From: Rhodocyclus tenuis
GTDB taxonomy: Bacteria; Pseudomonadota; Gammaproteobacteria; Burkholderiales; Rhodocyclaceae
Reading direction: 5' to 3'
Assembly: GCF_014197755.1 (NCBI RefSeq)
Contig: NZ_JACIGE010000005.1
Location: 1 to 64,000, forward strand
DNA length: 64,000 nucleotides
This document shows positions 28,993 through 37,324 of the stretch, piece after piece. Within the stretch, counting starts at the first letter, position 1; each line of letters opens with the position of its first letter. A program made the position numbers and the translations under genes. Below the pieces are notes generated by a model that worked only from the letters and a program-made list of their open reading frames with translations, was not told the origin of the DNA and did no database searches.

Positions 28993-29504
28993 TCGGCCAG
29001 CCCCGGATAGTCGGTGGCGGTGTAATCCTTACCGGGGAAGGGCCAGTTGACGGTATCGCCAAAGCTGGTCGTTGCTTTTGCCGTATAGACGTTGGCGCGG
29101 GCTTCGGTCAGCGTCAGCACCCAGCGCATGCCGAGGCTGACAACGCCGTCGACAACCCGCGCGCCGCGATACACCACCGTCGTCTTGATCGTGCTGGCGC
29201 TGGCCAGGGCGAGCGCCTCATTGATCTGCCCGGACACGTTGTCCATCTGAATGCTCATCTCGTGGCTACCGGAGCCCACTTCCGGCAACTCGATCTGCGC
29301 GGCGATCGCAACAAACACCACCGATTGCCCGGCGCCCGCAGGCGCGTCGACTTCGAGCGTTCCCGTGATCGACTCAGTATTGATGACCACGCGCAGCGGC
29401 TCGGTGAAGGTCGGGTGCAGAAACTCCAGTGTGTTGAGCACAACCGTGTCTGTCGGAGCCGCTGCGTACGCCTCTCGCGTTGCGTCGTCGTAGGAGAAAG
29501 TCAT
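28989..29504 (-). CDS. DUF1833-like minor tail protein
   Basis: 171 residues, starting MTFSYDDATREAYAAAPTDTVVLNTLEFLHP, rich in beta-strand-like sequence. It resembles DUF1833 proteins found between the tape measure and NlpC genes of siphophages (positional equivalent of lambda gpL). Overlaps both neighbours by 4 bp. Assigned from context plus the opening motif. Confidence 0.7.
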   Translation of the reverse strand: MTFSYDDATREAYAAAPTDTVVLNTLEFLHPTFTEPLRVVINTESITGTLEVDAPAGAGQSVVFVAIAAQIELPEVGSGSHEMSIQMDNVSGQINEALALASASTIKTTVVYRGARVVDGVVSLGMRWVLTLTEARANVYTAKATTSFGDTVNWPFPGKDYTATDYPGLAE

Positions 29505-29905
29505 GGGTTGATCAGCGCATCGAGCGCCGCCTTGCTGAGCACCGGGCGATTACGGGTTTCGAATTCAAAAGTCACCGCAAACACGGCGCCGGCGATCAGC
29601 TTCGATTTGATCGCCCCCTTCTTGAAGCGAGCTTCGGCTCGATAGATGCCGGACCCAGAGGCCACTGGCATATCGAACCAGTCAGCGCCATCGTGCAGGT
29701 AGTGGCGATGCCACGCCTCGAAGATCTGCATCTGTTCGCGCGTGAAATCGACAGTCGCTGCGTAATTCGTGACGATCATCGTCTTGACGCGCCTGACGAT
29801 CGCCGCGCCGTCCTCCATATCGGTGCGCGCCGTTGCATCGTCCGTTTCGATTTCGATTGGCAGCTTCGGCGTCGGCAGCAGCGAAGGCCAGATTGGCAGT
29901 GACAT
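29501..29905 (-). CDS. Minor tail protein (position of lambda gpM)
   Basis: 134 residues starting MSLPIWPSLLPTPKLPIEIE, with IFEAWHRHYLHDGADWFDMP in the middle. I recognise it as a small tail protein that follows the tape measure in transposable siphophages, not by a named domain. ATG 29905 is 2 bp from the tape measure stop at 29907; the frame is open upstream inside the tape measure gene but that part has no homology. Confidence 0.65.
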   Translation of the reverse strand: MSLPIWPSLLPTPKLPIEIETDDATARTDMEDGAAIVRRVKTMIVTNYAATVDFTREQMQIFEAWHRHYLHDGADWFDMPVASGSGIYRAEARFKKGAIKSKLIAGAVFAVTFEFETRNRPVLSKAALDALINP

Positions 29906-29906
29906 G

Positions 29907-32900
29907 TCAGCCGCCCCTGATCGATCGACCGCGGCTGATTGCACCAACGGATTCGAGCGCCTCGGTGAATGCGCCGTTTCCCTTGACCAGGTTGCGCGCG
30001 AGGAAGCCATCGACCTGTTCCAGGAACACGTCGAAGCGACTTCCATCGCTGCTGCTTTGCACCTGGCTAACGCGCGCGCCAGCGGCTTCGTGGATGTGGA
30101 TCTCCGGCTTGCTACCGCCGCCATTCTTGCTATGACGGGGGTCATCCTCTGTCACGACCTCCTCGCCGACCTTGCCCACCAGCAGACGCTCATTCGCGCC
30201 GATCTCGCCCCCTTGGTGGAAGCGAGGTGCAGCGGCGATGGCCGCCGCCGAGAACGATAGGCCAGAGCGGCGCAGCCCACCGCCAAGGCCGATCAGGCCG
30301 CCGGTGTGACGTAGCGTGATGCCATTCCCAAGCCCCGAGCCCCCGTAGCCCGGCACCGAAGATGCCGAGGAGGAAGACGCCGTAGAGCCACCGAAGCCGA
30401 GAGCCCCCAGCAGCGAGCCAAAGAGGCCAAGGCCACTGCTGCTGCTCGACACCTTGAAAATCTCTTCGGCGAGGCGTTCGGCCGCAAGGCGCACCATCGC
30501 CGAACGGATCGAGTTGAGTGCGCTGAGCGCGGCCTGACCGAATCCCTTTGAGCGATTCGTCGCGTCTTCAAAGAACGTGGCCAGCGCTGATTTCGCCGAG
30601 CTGTTGAAGGTGGCCGTCCATGCATCGGTGACGGTAGAGAGATTCACCCACTCGTTCTTCATCTTGGCGATCTCGGTCGCCAGCTGCGGGTATTTCGCCG
30701 CGAGCTCGTCGAGCATCGGCAGCTGGCCCTGCAGAGCCGTCGCCGCGTCACGCTGCAGCTGCAGGATCTGCGAGCGCGCGTCGATCTCACCCACCAGGCC
30801 GTTTTCTCGCAGTATGTTGATGCGCTGCTCTTCGGCGTTGAGCGCACTCGTCGTGCGCGTCCAGGCCGCCTGAATTTGCGCCAGGCGCTCCTTGGCGGTT
30901 TCGACGTCGATCATCTTCTCGACCAGATCGACGCCGCCCGGCAGATCCGCAGCGTTAATCTTCGCCTGTTGCAGGATGTCCTTGTAACGCGCCGCAACGG
31001 CAGCGCCGATCTGTTCCGGCGTCGCTTCGCCCATCGCCTCAGCCAGCTTGAGGCGCAGCGCGTCGAGCTGCTCGCTCAGCGTCTTCAGGCCGAGTGCCGT
31101 CTTGGCATTGGCGTCGGCCTGCACCTGGCCGCGCTTGGCCGTGATGACCGCCAGCTCACCCTCAAGCCGCGTCACCTCGGCCGTGCGCTTGCTGACTTCC
31201 GCGACCCCGGCCGCGCTCGCCTGATTCTGGCGCGCCCGAGACAACTCCTGCTGCGCCGCTTTCTCCTGCGCCGCCAGCGCCTGATCCTGCAGCGCTGCCT
31301 GCGTTGCGTAAAAGTCCCGCACGCCGATCAGCCGCTGATCGTAAGCCCGTTGATAGGCGTCGCCGGCAGCAGCAAGCTGTTGCTGCATCAGCTTCATCTC
31401 GGCCTCGGCCTGCGCCTTCACCTGGGCAAACTGTGCTGAAGCCGCGGCGCCGTCGCCCTTGTTGTATTTCGCCTGGATTGCAGCAATTACCTGCGGGTCA
31501 ACGTCGGTGCCGGCGCGCAGGATAGCCGCCTTGTACTTGGCGACCTCCTCGGCGGCTTTAGCCGTGCTGTCCTTGTACTGATCGGTGAACGCCGTCAGCG
31601 CTGCCTTGGCTTGAGCCTTTTCGCGCGCCAGGTCGCCGGCGAGATCCGGCGCCTTGAAACCGGTTTCCTTGCCTTGAGCGACGGCGAGCTGGTTGATCTC
31701 CTCCCGCGTCCGTGCCAGTTCGACGCGATAGCTCTTCAGCCGGGCACTGTCGATCAGCCCCAGAGAGCCGTCGTTCGACTGTTTCTCTTCCAGGGCGGAA
31801 ATCTCGGCCTTGAGCGACTGCAGCTTCGCCATTGCCTGCTCCTGCAGGCGAGTCGTGTCGAACTTGCCCACGCCAAAGGCGCCGGCCTGAAAAGCACCAA
31901 TGGCAACGAGCAGGCGATGCACGACTCCTGCGTCCTGGCCAAGGACCTTCATCGCCGCGGTTGATTCATTCAGCCCGTTTGTCAGCGGCTTGAAGAGTCC
32001 ACCATCTGCATCGGCCATCTGACGCTTCCACAGGTCCATCGCGCTGCTGAGGCGATTGAGCTCGGCCTGCAGGCTCCTGACCGGCGTCGAAAACTCGGCG
32101 TTGAGCGCAGCACCGAACTTCGGCAAGAAGTCGCTGGCCATCAGCTGGCCGGTATCGAGCAGCTTGGAGAGTTGCGCCTCGGTGACGCCCATCGCCTTGG
32201 AAGCAAGTGCGAACGCGCCCGGCAGGCGTTCGCCAAGCTGGCCGCGCAACTCTTCGGCGCTGACGACGGACTTGCTGGCCATCTGCGATAGCGCGAGCAG
32301 GGCGCCTTGAGTCTCTGCCGCCGACAGGCCCATCGTCATCGACGCTTTTGCGATGCCTTCGAAAACGGCACGCGTAGTCGCCGACGAGATTCCCGCTTCC
32401 TTGGTCGCTGCTGCGAACTTCGCGTAGGCGTCGGCCGACGTCGAAAAGTCCAGACCAAGGCGCTGCGTAACATCGCGCAAGTAGCCCAGCTCGGTCTTGG
32501 CTCCGGCGCTGGAACCGGCAACATACTTCAGCTGGCTGGCGAGCTTGTCGCTGGCCAACTGTGCGTCGATCAACGCGCGCGTGATACTGACGATCGACTG
32601 CGCCCCGAGTCCGGCCAACAGTGCAGAGCCAAGCCCGGTGAGAAAAGACGAAATCACCCCACCAGTTCGCCGCGTTGCATCCTCAGCCTCACGCAGTTTG
32701 GCGATATACGGCGCCGCCGCATCCGCGACCCCGAGCATTGCCGCCTTCTGAGCGGCGAGCTCGCTGCGGGTCTTGCCGATCGCATCGGCTTGTTGCTTGA
32801 GCTGGTTGAGATACGCCTGAGCTTCCTTGGACAGCGCGCCGAGACCAAGGCCGCCGCTACCCTCCTGTTTGACCTGCTTGAGCTCGCGACCGAGCGCCTC

Positions 32901-32987
32901 GACCGACTTGTCGAGCTGTTCGATCTGGGCACGGGCAGCGCCAGTGTCGCCCGTAAAACGCAGCAGGTATTGAAGGGTTCGATTCAC
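29907..32987 (-). CDS. Tape measure protein
   Basis: 1026 residues, mostly alpha-helical with long coiled-coil stretches rich in Ala, Gln, Lys and Glu, and a hydrophobic/glycine segment (SSFLTGLGSALLAGLGAQSI) near residue 115. The N-terminal third fits the tape measure domain that starts with RDVTQRLGLDFSTSADAYAKF. It sets tail length and is injected with the DNA. By the usual rule of about 0.15 nm per residue the tail would be near 150 nm, my estimate. GTG 32987 overlaps the end of the -1-frame chaperone (GTGA). Confidence 0.9.
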   Translation of the reverse strand: MNRTLQYLLRFTGDTGAARAQIEQLDKSVEALGRELKQVKQEGSGGLGLGALSKEAQAYLNQLKQQADAIGKTRSELAAQKAAMLGVADAAAPYIAKLREAEDATRRTGGVISSFLTGLGSALLAGLGAQSIVSITRALIDAQLASDKLASQLKYVAGSSAGAKTELGYLRDVTQRLGLDFSTSADAYAKFAAATKEAGISSATTRAVFEGIAKASMTMGLSAAETQGALLALSQMASKSVVSAEELRGQLGERLPGAFALASKAMGVTEAQLSKLLDTGQLMASDFLPKFGAALNAEFSTPVRSLQAELNRLSSAMDLWKRQMADADGGLFKPLTNGLNESTAAMKVLGQDAGVVHRLLVAIGAFQAGAFGVGKFDTTRLQEQAMAKLQSLKAEISALEEKQSNDGSLGLIDSARLKSYRVELARTREEINQLAVAQGKETGFKAPDLAGDLAREKAQAKAALTAFTDQYKDSTAKAAEEVAKYKAAILRAGTDVDPQVIAAIQAKYNKGDGAAASAQFAQVKAQAEAEMKLMQQQLAAAGDAYQRAYDQRLIGVRDFYATQAALQDQALAAQEKAAQQELSRARQNQASAAGVAEVSKRTAEVTRLEGELAVITAKRGQVQADANAKTALGLKTLSEQLDALRLKLAEAMGEATPEQIGAAVAARYKDILQQAKINAADLPGGVDLVEKMIDVETAKERLAQIQAAWTRTTSALNAEEQRINILRENGLVGEIDARSQILQLQRDAATALQGQLPMLDELAAKYPQLATEIAKMKNEWVNLSTVTDAWTATFNSSAKSALATFFEDATNRSKGFGQAALSALNSIRSAMVRLAAERLAEEIFKVSSSSSGLGLFGSLLGALGFGGSTASSSSASSVPGYGGSGLGNGITLRHTGGLIGLGGGLRRSGLSFSAAAIAAAPRFHQGGEIGANERLLVGKVGEEVVTEDDPRHSKNGGGSKPEIHIHEAAGARVSQVQSSSDGSRFDVFLEQVDGFLARNLVKGNGAFTEALESVGAISRGRSIRGG

Positions 32988-33262
32988 GTCAGCGTCTTCA
33001 GGATGGCGTCGATGGCGTTACCGGCTTCAGGATTCACCAGCCGGACCAGTGCAAGCCGCCGGCGCTGGTCCGCAATTTCGGCACGGTCGATCGCGGCCAG
33101 ATAAGCCCGGATCTCGCGCATCGTGTAGTTCAGGATGTCGGCGCGCCGGTGGCCGTGAGCGATGAGTCGCTGGAAGACATCCGCCCAGCCAGCGTCGCCA
33201 GGCGCGACAGCAGACCGACCACCAGACTTCTGGTCGCCGGGAGAATCCGACGGACGAAAAAA
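32984..33262 (-). CDS. Tail assembly chaperone, -1 frameshift extension (GT-like T part)
   Basis: From the slippery site at 33256-33262 the -1 frame is open to TGA at 32984-32986, about 90 codons, with no stop in between. The product includes WADVFQRLIAHGHRRADIL and NYTMREIRAYLAA, the conserved look of the T part of GT chaperones. It could also start on its own at ATG 33121 (45 residues), but the conserved part lies upstream of that ATG, so frameshifting is the better explanation. It overlaps the tape measure start by 4 bp, as in lambda G/GT-H. Confidence 0.75.
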   Translation of the reverse strand, partial: FFRPSDSPGDQKSGGRSAVAPGDAGWADVFQRLIAHGHRRADILNYTMREIRAYLAAIDRAEIADQRRRLALVRLVNPEAGNAIDAILKTLT

Positions 33263-33603
33263 TCGAGGTTCTCCTCGACGATCGCCTGCAGCAGCGCCAG
33301 CGTCTGGTCAGGCGGCAGCGTGCCGATCTGATCTGCCGTCTTGCCGGTCGCCACCGCGATCGCGGCGATCGCCGACTCGCCGTGCTGCTCGATCAGCGAC
33401 ATCCAGTCCGGCGGGGGCGCGATGACCGCCTCCCCAGCATCGGCGCCGACGACGATCAGCAGCGAATCAAGCTGGTCAAGCAGGGGCCGGGCGTGGCGCA
33501 GGAAAGGCGGGATCTGCGCCGTCACGATCGGCAGCACGGAGATATCACCCAGCGCCGTCGTGACGACGCGCGGCGCCGGGATCAGTGCCTCGAGATCTTC
33601 CAT
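33130..33603 (-). CDS. Tail assembly chaperone (G-like)
   Basis: About 157 residues, starting MEDLEALIPAPRVVTTALGD; helical and acidic in the middle. Its place between the tail tube and the tape measure, plus the slippery sequence near its end, identifies it as the short form of the tail chaperone pair that coats the tape measure during assembly. ATG 33603 is used; TTG 33609 is in frame but has no advantage. Confidence 0.75.
   Translation of the reverse strand: MEDLEALIPAPRVVTTALGDISVLPIVTAQIPPFLRHARPLLDQLDSLLIVVGADAGEAVIAPPPDWMSLIEQHGESAIAAIAVATGKTADQIGTLPPDQTLALLQAIVEENLDFFVRRILPATRSLVVGLLSRLATLAGRMSSSDSSLTATGAPTS
33256..33262 (-). promoter_or_regulatory. Slippery heptamer T_TTT_TTC for -1 ribosomal frameshift
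   Basis: Read on the minus strand in the chaperone frame as GAT TTT TTC, this gives the X_XXY_YYZ form T TTT TTC. After a -1 slip both tRNAs re-pair (TTT, TTT) and translation enters the open frame ending at 32984. Confidence 0.75.
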
Positions 33604-33605
33604 GA

Positions 33606-34370
33606 TCAAGCCGCGACCTGAATGATCCGGCCGAACTGGCCGAGCACGGCATCACCGACCTTGGTATCGTCGCGAAGTACGGAACCGGCGATCGGGAAGT
33701 TGGCCACCTGGCGCGTGATGAAATCGAGCGTCGCTGCGGGGTCGAGCACCACGCGATAAAGATCCACGATCATGCGGCCGCCGCCAGGCACTGTGTTGCG
33801 GCCTTCGAAGCGAACCCAGTACTCCTTTGCCTCGCCGGAAAACATGGGGATGACCGAAGCGTCGGCGTAGGAATACGACGCCTTGAACGGCTCAACGTAG
33901 GGACCGCCGGCCGTCTTGTCCTTGAGCTGGATGGAACCGCCGGGGCCATTGACCGTGTACTGGCCGGCGGGCAGGGTCTTCGGCGTGCCGGTCGAGTCGA
34001 CGACGATCACCGACGAGACGTTCTGCTTGGCGAGCAGCGCCAACGCACCCACCGCGGACGGATTCGGCAGCGTTTCTCCGCTGACGGTGCCGGTACCTTG
34101 AGAAAGAACTGTGCCGTAGGTGACCATCGCCAGGTTGTCCTTGGACCAGTTCTTCGCCTGCATCGACAGGCCGGCCTTCTTTGCGGTCTGCAGCCGAACC
34201 GCGGTCAAACGATCACCGGTCTGATCTTCCTGCACCTCTTCGGTATCGACGTTGAGCGACACCTTGTATTCGCCGGTGTCGCCGATGTCCATCAGCCACA
34301 ACGGCTTGCCGTCCGGGCCACGCTGGCCGATCCAGATGTAGCCAGCGCCGGAATAGTAAAGAGTACTCAT
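33606..34370 (-). CDS. Major tail tube protein
   Basis: 254 residues, starting MSTLYYSGAGYIWIGQRGPDG. The composition is beta-rich with a core typical of tail tube subunits (WVRFEGRNTVPGGGRMIVDLYRVVLDP near residue 186) and a central Ig-like looking insertion. It lies immediately upstream of the tail chaperone, the standard place. No tail sheath gene precedes it, which argues for a non-contractile tail. Confidence 0.8.
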   Translation of the reverse strand: MSTLYYSGAGYIWIGQRGPDGKPLWLMDIGDTGEYKVSLNVDTEEVQEDQTGDRLTAVRLQTAKKAGLSMQAKNWSKDNLAMVTYGTVLSQGTGTVSGETLPNPSAVGALALLAKQNVSSVIVVDSTGTPKTLPAGQYTVNGPGGSIQLKDKTAGGPYVEPFKASYSYADASVIPMFSGEAKEYWVRFEGRNTVPGGGRMIVDLYRVVLDPAATLDFITRQVANFPIAGSVLRDDTKVGDAVLGQFGRIIQVAA

Positions 34371-34394
34371 GTGCGTTCTCCTGGTTGCGTTGCG

Positions 34395-34571
34395 TTACTT
34401 GACATCGGCACTCTGGATCGACACGAGCCAGTCTGCGACCGGAGCCGGCAGCGTCAGCTCGGCGCCGACCGGATGTTCGGTGCCGCTATCGGTATGCGGC
34501 AGCGTCAGCACGATCTTCTTGAAACCTTCGGGAACAGCCTCTGCGGCTGCGATAGCGGTCTTGGTGTTCAT
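34395..34571 (-). CDS. Small phage protein between tail tube and tail terminator
   Basis: 58 residues, starting MNTKTAIAAAEAVPEGFKK and ending SIQSADVK. The core (IVLTLPHTDSGTEHPVGAELTLP) resembles short uncharacterized phage proteins that describe a hydrophobic-patch fold (DUF7210-like). The 3' end of the upstream gene overlaps its start by 4 bp. Confidence 0.6.
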   Translation of the reverse strand: MNTKTAIAAAEAVPEGFKKIVLTLPHTDSGTEHPVGAELTLPAPVADWLVSIQSADVK

Positions 34572-35011
34572 TGCGCAACTCCGATCAATGGACGTTGGAA
34601 AACGAGGGGGAAATAGGCGTAATTCTGTTTGTAGGCCGGGCGGTTGATCGCCGCACACGACAGCGGCCGGCCCTCCTGGTCGGGAAGCCATCCCGCCAAT
34701 GCTTGAAAAATCTCCGAGATGAGCGGGCCGGCCTCGCGACGCAGCCGGCGTCCATCGCTGCCGGCGCGACGCACGACAAGCGTCACCATGAAGCCGAGCT
34801 GAATCTCTTGCAGCAGACCGTCTCCCGCCTGAGCGCCGTCGCCCTGGGGAAGGCGGCTGCCGATGTACTCGACGAACGCAGCCGGCGACGGACTGTCCTG
34901 TCCGGCAGCGGATTCGGTGTCGACCCTCTCTTCGACGTGCCGCAGCGCCGGTACGGCAGCTTTCAGGCGCTCGACGATCGCCTCTTCGTCGGCCAGAAAG
35001 TCGGCGATCAT
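34568..35011 (-). CDS. Gp37-like protein (DUF1834), probable tail terminator
   Basis: 147 residues starting MIADFLADEEAIVERLKAAVP. The fold hints (alternating strand and helix, FMVTLVVRRAGSDG) and location match DUF1834, Mu gp37, thought to cap or terminate the tail. ATG 35011 overlaps the upstream gene by 4 bp. Confidence 0.75.
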   Translation of the reverse strand: MIADFLADEEAIVERLKAAVPALRHVEERVDTESAAGQDSPSPAAFVEYIGSRLPQGDGAQAGDGLLQEIQLGFMVTLVVRRAGSDGRRLRREAGPLISEIFQALAGWLPDQEGRPLSCAAINRPAYKQNYAYFPLVFQRPLIGVAQ

Positions 35012-35436
35012 TCGCAGCCCCTGAGAGACTCGCGCGCAAAAACGTGCTGACCGCCAGCGAAGTCCACCAGCGACTCCGTGCGCTCCGGCTCGTTGCCGGT
35101 CGGCAGCGGCAAGCGAACGGCACCTGTCGAAATGTCCCGGCACAGCCGAATCGCCGCCTTGTAGTTCTCGACCACCAGCTCCGGCGCGTTGTCGCGGTAC
35201 AGCCGGTAACGAGCGATGTCGCAGACGGCCTGCTTGACGTTGGCCGGCACGGATGCGAGAGGCACCTGATAGCGTGCAGCCAGGTAACCCTCGACCTCCC
35301 CAGCTGCGGCAGCAATCGCCCGATCGACACGCGCCGTGACGATCGCGCCAGTCGGCGTCGGGTCGATATCGGTCTGGTTGAGCAACTCGCTGGCGCCGAA
35401 GGCGTCAAGCAGATCTTGTTGGGTGGCGTAGGTCAT
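35008..35436 (-). CDS. DUF1320 protein (Mu gp36), head-tail connector
   Basis: 142 residues, starting MTYATQQDLLDAFGASELLNQTD, the recognisable beginning of DUF1320 (Mu gp36), then an all-helical connector-like fold with VKQAVCDIARYRLYRDNAPE. It likely joins portal and tail. ATG 35436 fits homologues; a longer frame adds nothing conserved. Confidence 0.85.
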   Translation of the reverse strand: MTYATQQDLLDAFGASELLNQTDIDPTPTGAIVTARVDRAIAAAAGEVEGYLAARYQVPLASVPANVKQAVCDIARYRLYRDNAPELVVENYKAAIRLCRDISTGAVRLPLPTGNEPERTESLVDFAGGQHVFARESLRGCE

Positions 35437-35437
35437 C

Positions 35438-35557
35438 TCAGATCTCCATCGTCCCAAGCGGCCGCCGCTTGATCAGATCCTCGCCAAGCCAATAGACGAC
35501 AGCGACCAACGCGAGCAGCAAGATCACGGTTTCGGCGAGGATGACGAAGGGGCGCAT
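35438..35557 (-). CDS. Small single-pass membrane protein
   Basis: 39 residues: one hydrophobic helix (VILLLALVAVVYWLG) flanked by MRPFVILAET and basic KRRPLG. It ends 1 bp before the DUF1320 ATG and begins 27 bp after the fibre-like gene. Function unknown; a membrane peptide in the middle of virion genes is unusual. Confidence 0.5.
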   Translation of the reverse strand: MRPFVILAETVILLLALVAVVYWLGEDLIKRRPLGTMEI

Positions 35558-35584
35558 GACGTGTGTGCAGAGGGGATTAGAGAA

Positions 35585-37306
35585 TCACAGCAGACCAACG
35601 TCGGCGCACCAGTCAGACGGGCGCAAAGTCACCAGAGCGCCGGCCTGCTGCTTCGTGCCGATGTAGTTGATGATGTCGGCCAGATCCTCGAACCAGATCG
35701 CCAGCCCTGCTGCCGCCCCGATCCTCGCGTCCATGTATGCCACCGTCGCATTGCCGACTGCCGTACCGAGAGCGAGCGCGCGGGCACGGTATTGCGCTGT
35801 CGTCTCTCCCGCGCTGACGGCAATCGGAGCGCCTGCCGTTCCGGTCGCATTGTTCGTCCGGTCGTGGTCGACAAGGCTTTTTGCCCAGACGTTGTGGTAG
35901 TACATCCACATCGTTGCGCCGTACTCGATGCAGCGGTCGATCAGCGGCTGAATCGTGGTCAGCGTTCCGCCGTCAATGCTCGCGCCGGGGATGCGGTAGC
36001 GATCAGGGACGCCGCCCTCCGGGAAGCAATAACGGCCCTCTGCCCCGCCATTCCGGTTTGCAACATATCCGGCCGCCCGCAATTCGGAGATCATCAACTG
36101 GCTGGTCGAATTGTTGTTTGCAATCCAGACGCGCAAGCCTCGCAGCCAGCCCGCAGCAAGGTTTCTATCTCGCGTCGTGGTGATCGCGGCGCGCATCGTC
36201 ACTGGGTCGAGAACGTCAATGCCGAGCGGGCGGTCAACAACGTCGTTTCCGGCGAGTTCCCATCCTGCGGCGTAGAGCCGGTGGTAGCGATCCTTTGCCC
36301 GTGGGTCGAAATCCAGTTCCTGCCAATACTGGTTTGCGTAGGCGGCTACCTTGTTCTTTGCGCACAACGGAGCGACAAGAGCGGAAAGGGGGTCAGGCAC
36401 CGCGTTATCAGTCCCGAGCACGATGCACGGCGTACTCCAGCCGCCGCGACGCAGAGACTTGAGCTTGATCGTTTTGCCGGAAAACTTGCTGACCATGACG
36501 CGAATGAAATTTACCGGCTTCGTCCAGTCGGCGCCTGTTCCTGCGCTAGCCGGTGTAAGAGCGTAGCCGGGCCACGGCCCTGCCTTTGTGTCGGTGGCGA
36601 GGGAATCAAAGCGGAATCGCGTGTATTTTTCCCCGCCGAATTCCTTGTCTTGCGGAGAGCGTACCGAGTCGTTTCGGAAAAAAGAAAAGAAGGCTTTATT
36701 GGCCGGACCGGTGCTAACAGCGTCGTTCGCGTACTCCATTCCGAGAGAGAAGTTAGCCTTCGCAGGGTCGCCGTCCGGAATGATGTAATGCAGCGCGATG
36801 CCGTTTTCGTCGTAAAAATCGAGCGGAGAGAAACCAGTGGTTCCGTCGAAGTACAGCCGCAACTCCCCGGAGTCGCTGTTCGGCGTGAATTCAAGGCACG
36901 CGCTGCCGTCAGTCCAGCCCGCAGGATTGTGGCGAACTTCACCAGTCGACTGCACAGCAAGGCGGCCAAGGTTGCCGTACGTGCCGCTGCCGGAAAACGC
37001 CGCACCAGTGGGCAGAAAGTCGGTTGCGCCGAAATCGAGAATCTTGACGCCGAGAACCGAAGTGATCTTGCCGTTCATGGCGCGGATCGTCGGGTCGAGT
37101 TCGGTGTTGTTGATCGGGGAAAATTCAATCACCCCGGTGAGAGCCTTCTTCGCACGCACAAAACCCAGGGCATCGAGCACGGCGTCACCGGACTCTTTAG
37201 TACCGTCGGGGCCGAGCAGGCCGATCGCCGTGCCGGATTTGTCGAGCAGCACGCGCAGCGGTGCGGTCGCTGCCTGTTGTGACTCGTCGTAACTGCCTTT
37301 GCTCAT
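35585..37306 (-). CDS. Tail/receptor-binding candidate with degenerate polysaccharide deacetylase-like domain
   Basis: 573 residues. The N-terminal 70 residues are beta-rich and could anchor it to the virion. A lectin-like middle (TFTPNSDSGEL replaced here by LEFTPNSDSGELRLYFDG) is followed, from about residue 300, by a NodB-like pattern: CIVLGTDNAV in the place of the catalytic TFDDG strand, YHRLYAAGWELAGNDVVDRPL in the place of the HxxxH strand, and RAAGYVANR near the end. The catalytic Asp-Asp and His pair look lost, so binding rather than hydrolysis is likely. The gene has more AT-rich stretches than its neighbours and lies between gp36 and gp35 homologues, an odd place for a fibre. Confidence 0.6.
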   Translation of the reverse strand: MSKGSYDESQQAATAPLRVLLDKSGTAIGLLGPDGTKESGDAVLDALGFVRAKKALTGVIEFSPINNTELDPTIRAMNGKITSVLGVKILDFGATDFLPTGAAFSGSGTYGNLGRLAVQSTGEVRHNPAGWTDGSACLEFTPNSDSGELRLYFDGTTGFSPLDFYDENGIALHYIIPDGDPAKANFSLGMEYANDAVSTGPANKAFFSFFRNDSVRSPQDKEFGGEKYTRFRFDSLATDTKAGPWPGYALTPASAGTGADWTKPVNFIRVMVSKFSGKTIKLKSLRRGGWSTPCIVLGTDNAVPDPLSALVAPLCAKNKVAAYANQYWQELDFDPRAKDRYHRLYAAGWELAGNDVVDRPLGIDVLDPVTMRAAITTTRDRNLAAGWLRGLRVWIANNNSTSQLMISELRAAGYVANRNGGAEGRYCFPEGGVPDRYRIPGASIDGGTLTTIQPLIDRCIEYGATMWMYYHNVWAKSLVDHDRTNNATGTAGAPIAVSAGETTAQYRARALALGTAVGNATVAYMDARIGAAAGLAIWFEDLADIINYIGTKQQAGALVTLRPSDWCADVGLL

Positions 37307-37324
37307 GCCCGTCTCCGGATTCTG

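Noticed and set aside
34395-35408. 337-codon open frame on the minus strand
   Set aside because: Only its last 58 codons are a plausible gene (from ATG 34571); the rest is antisense-type noise overlapping the gp36 and gp37-like genes in another frame.
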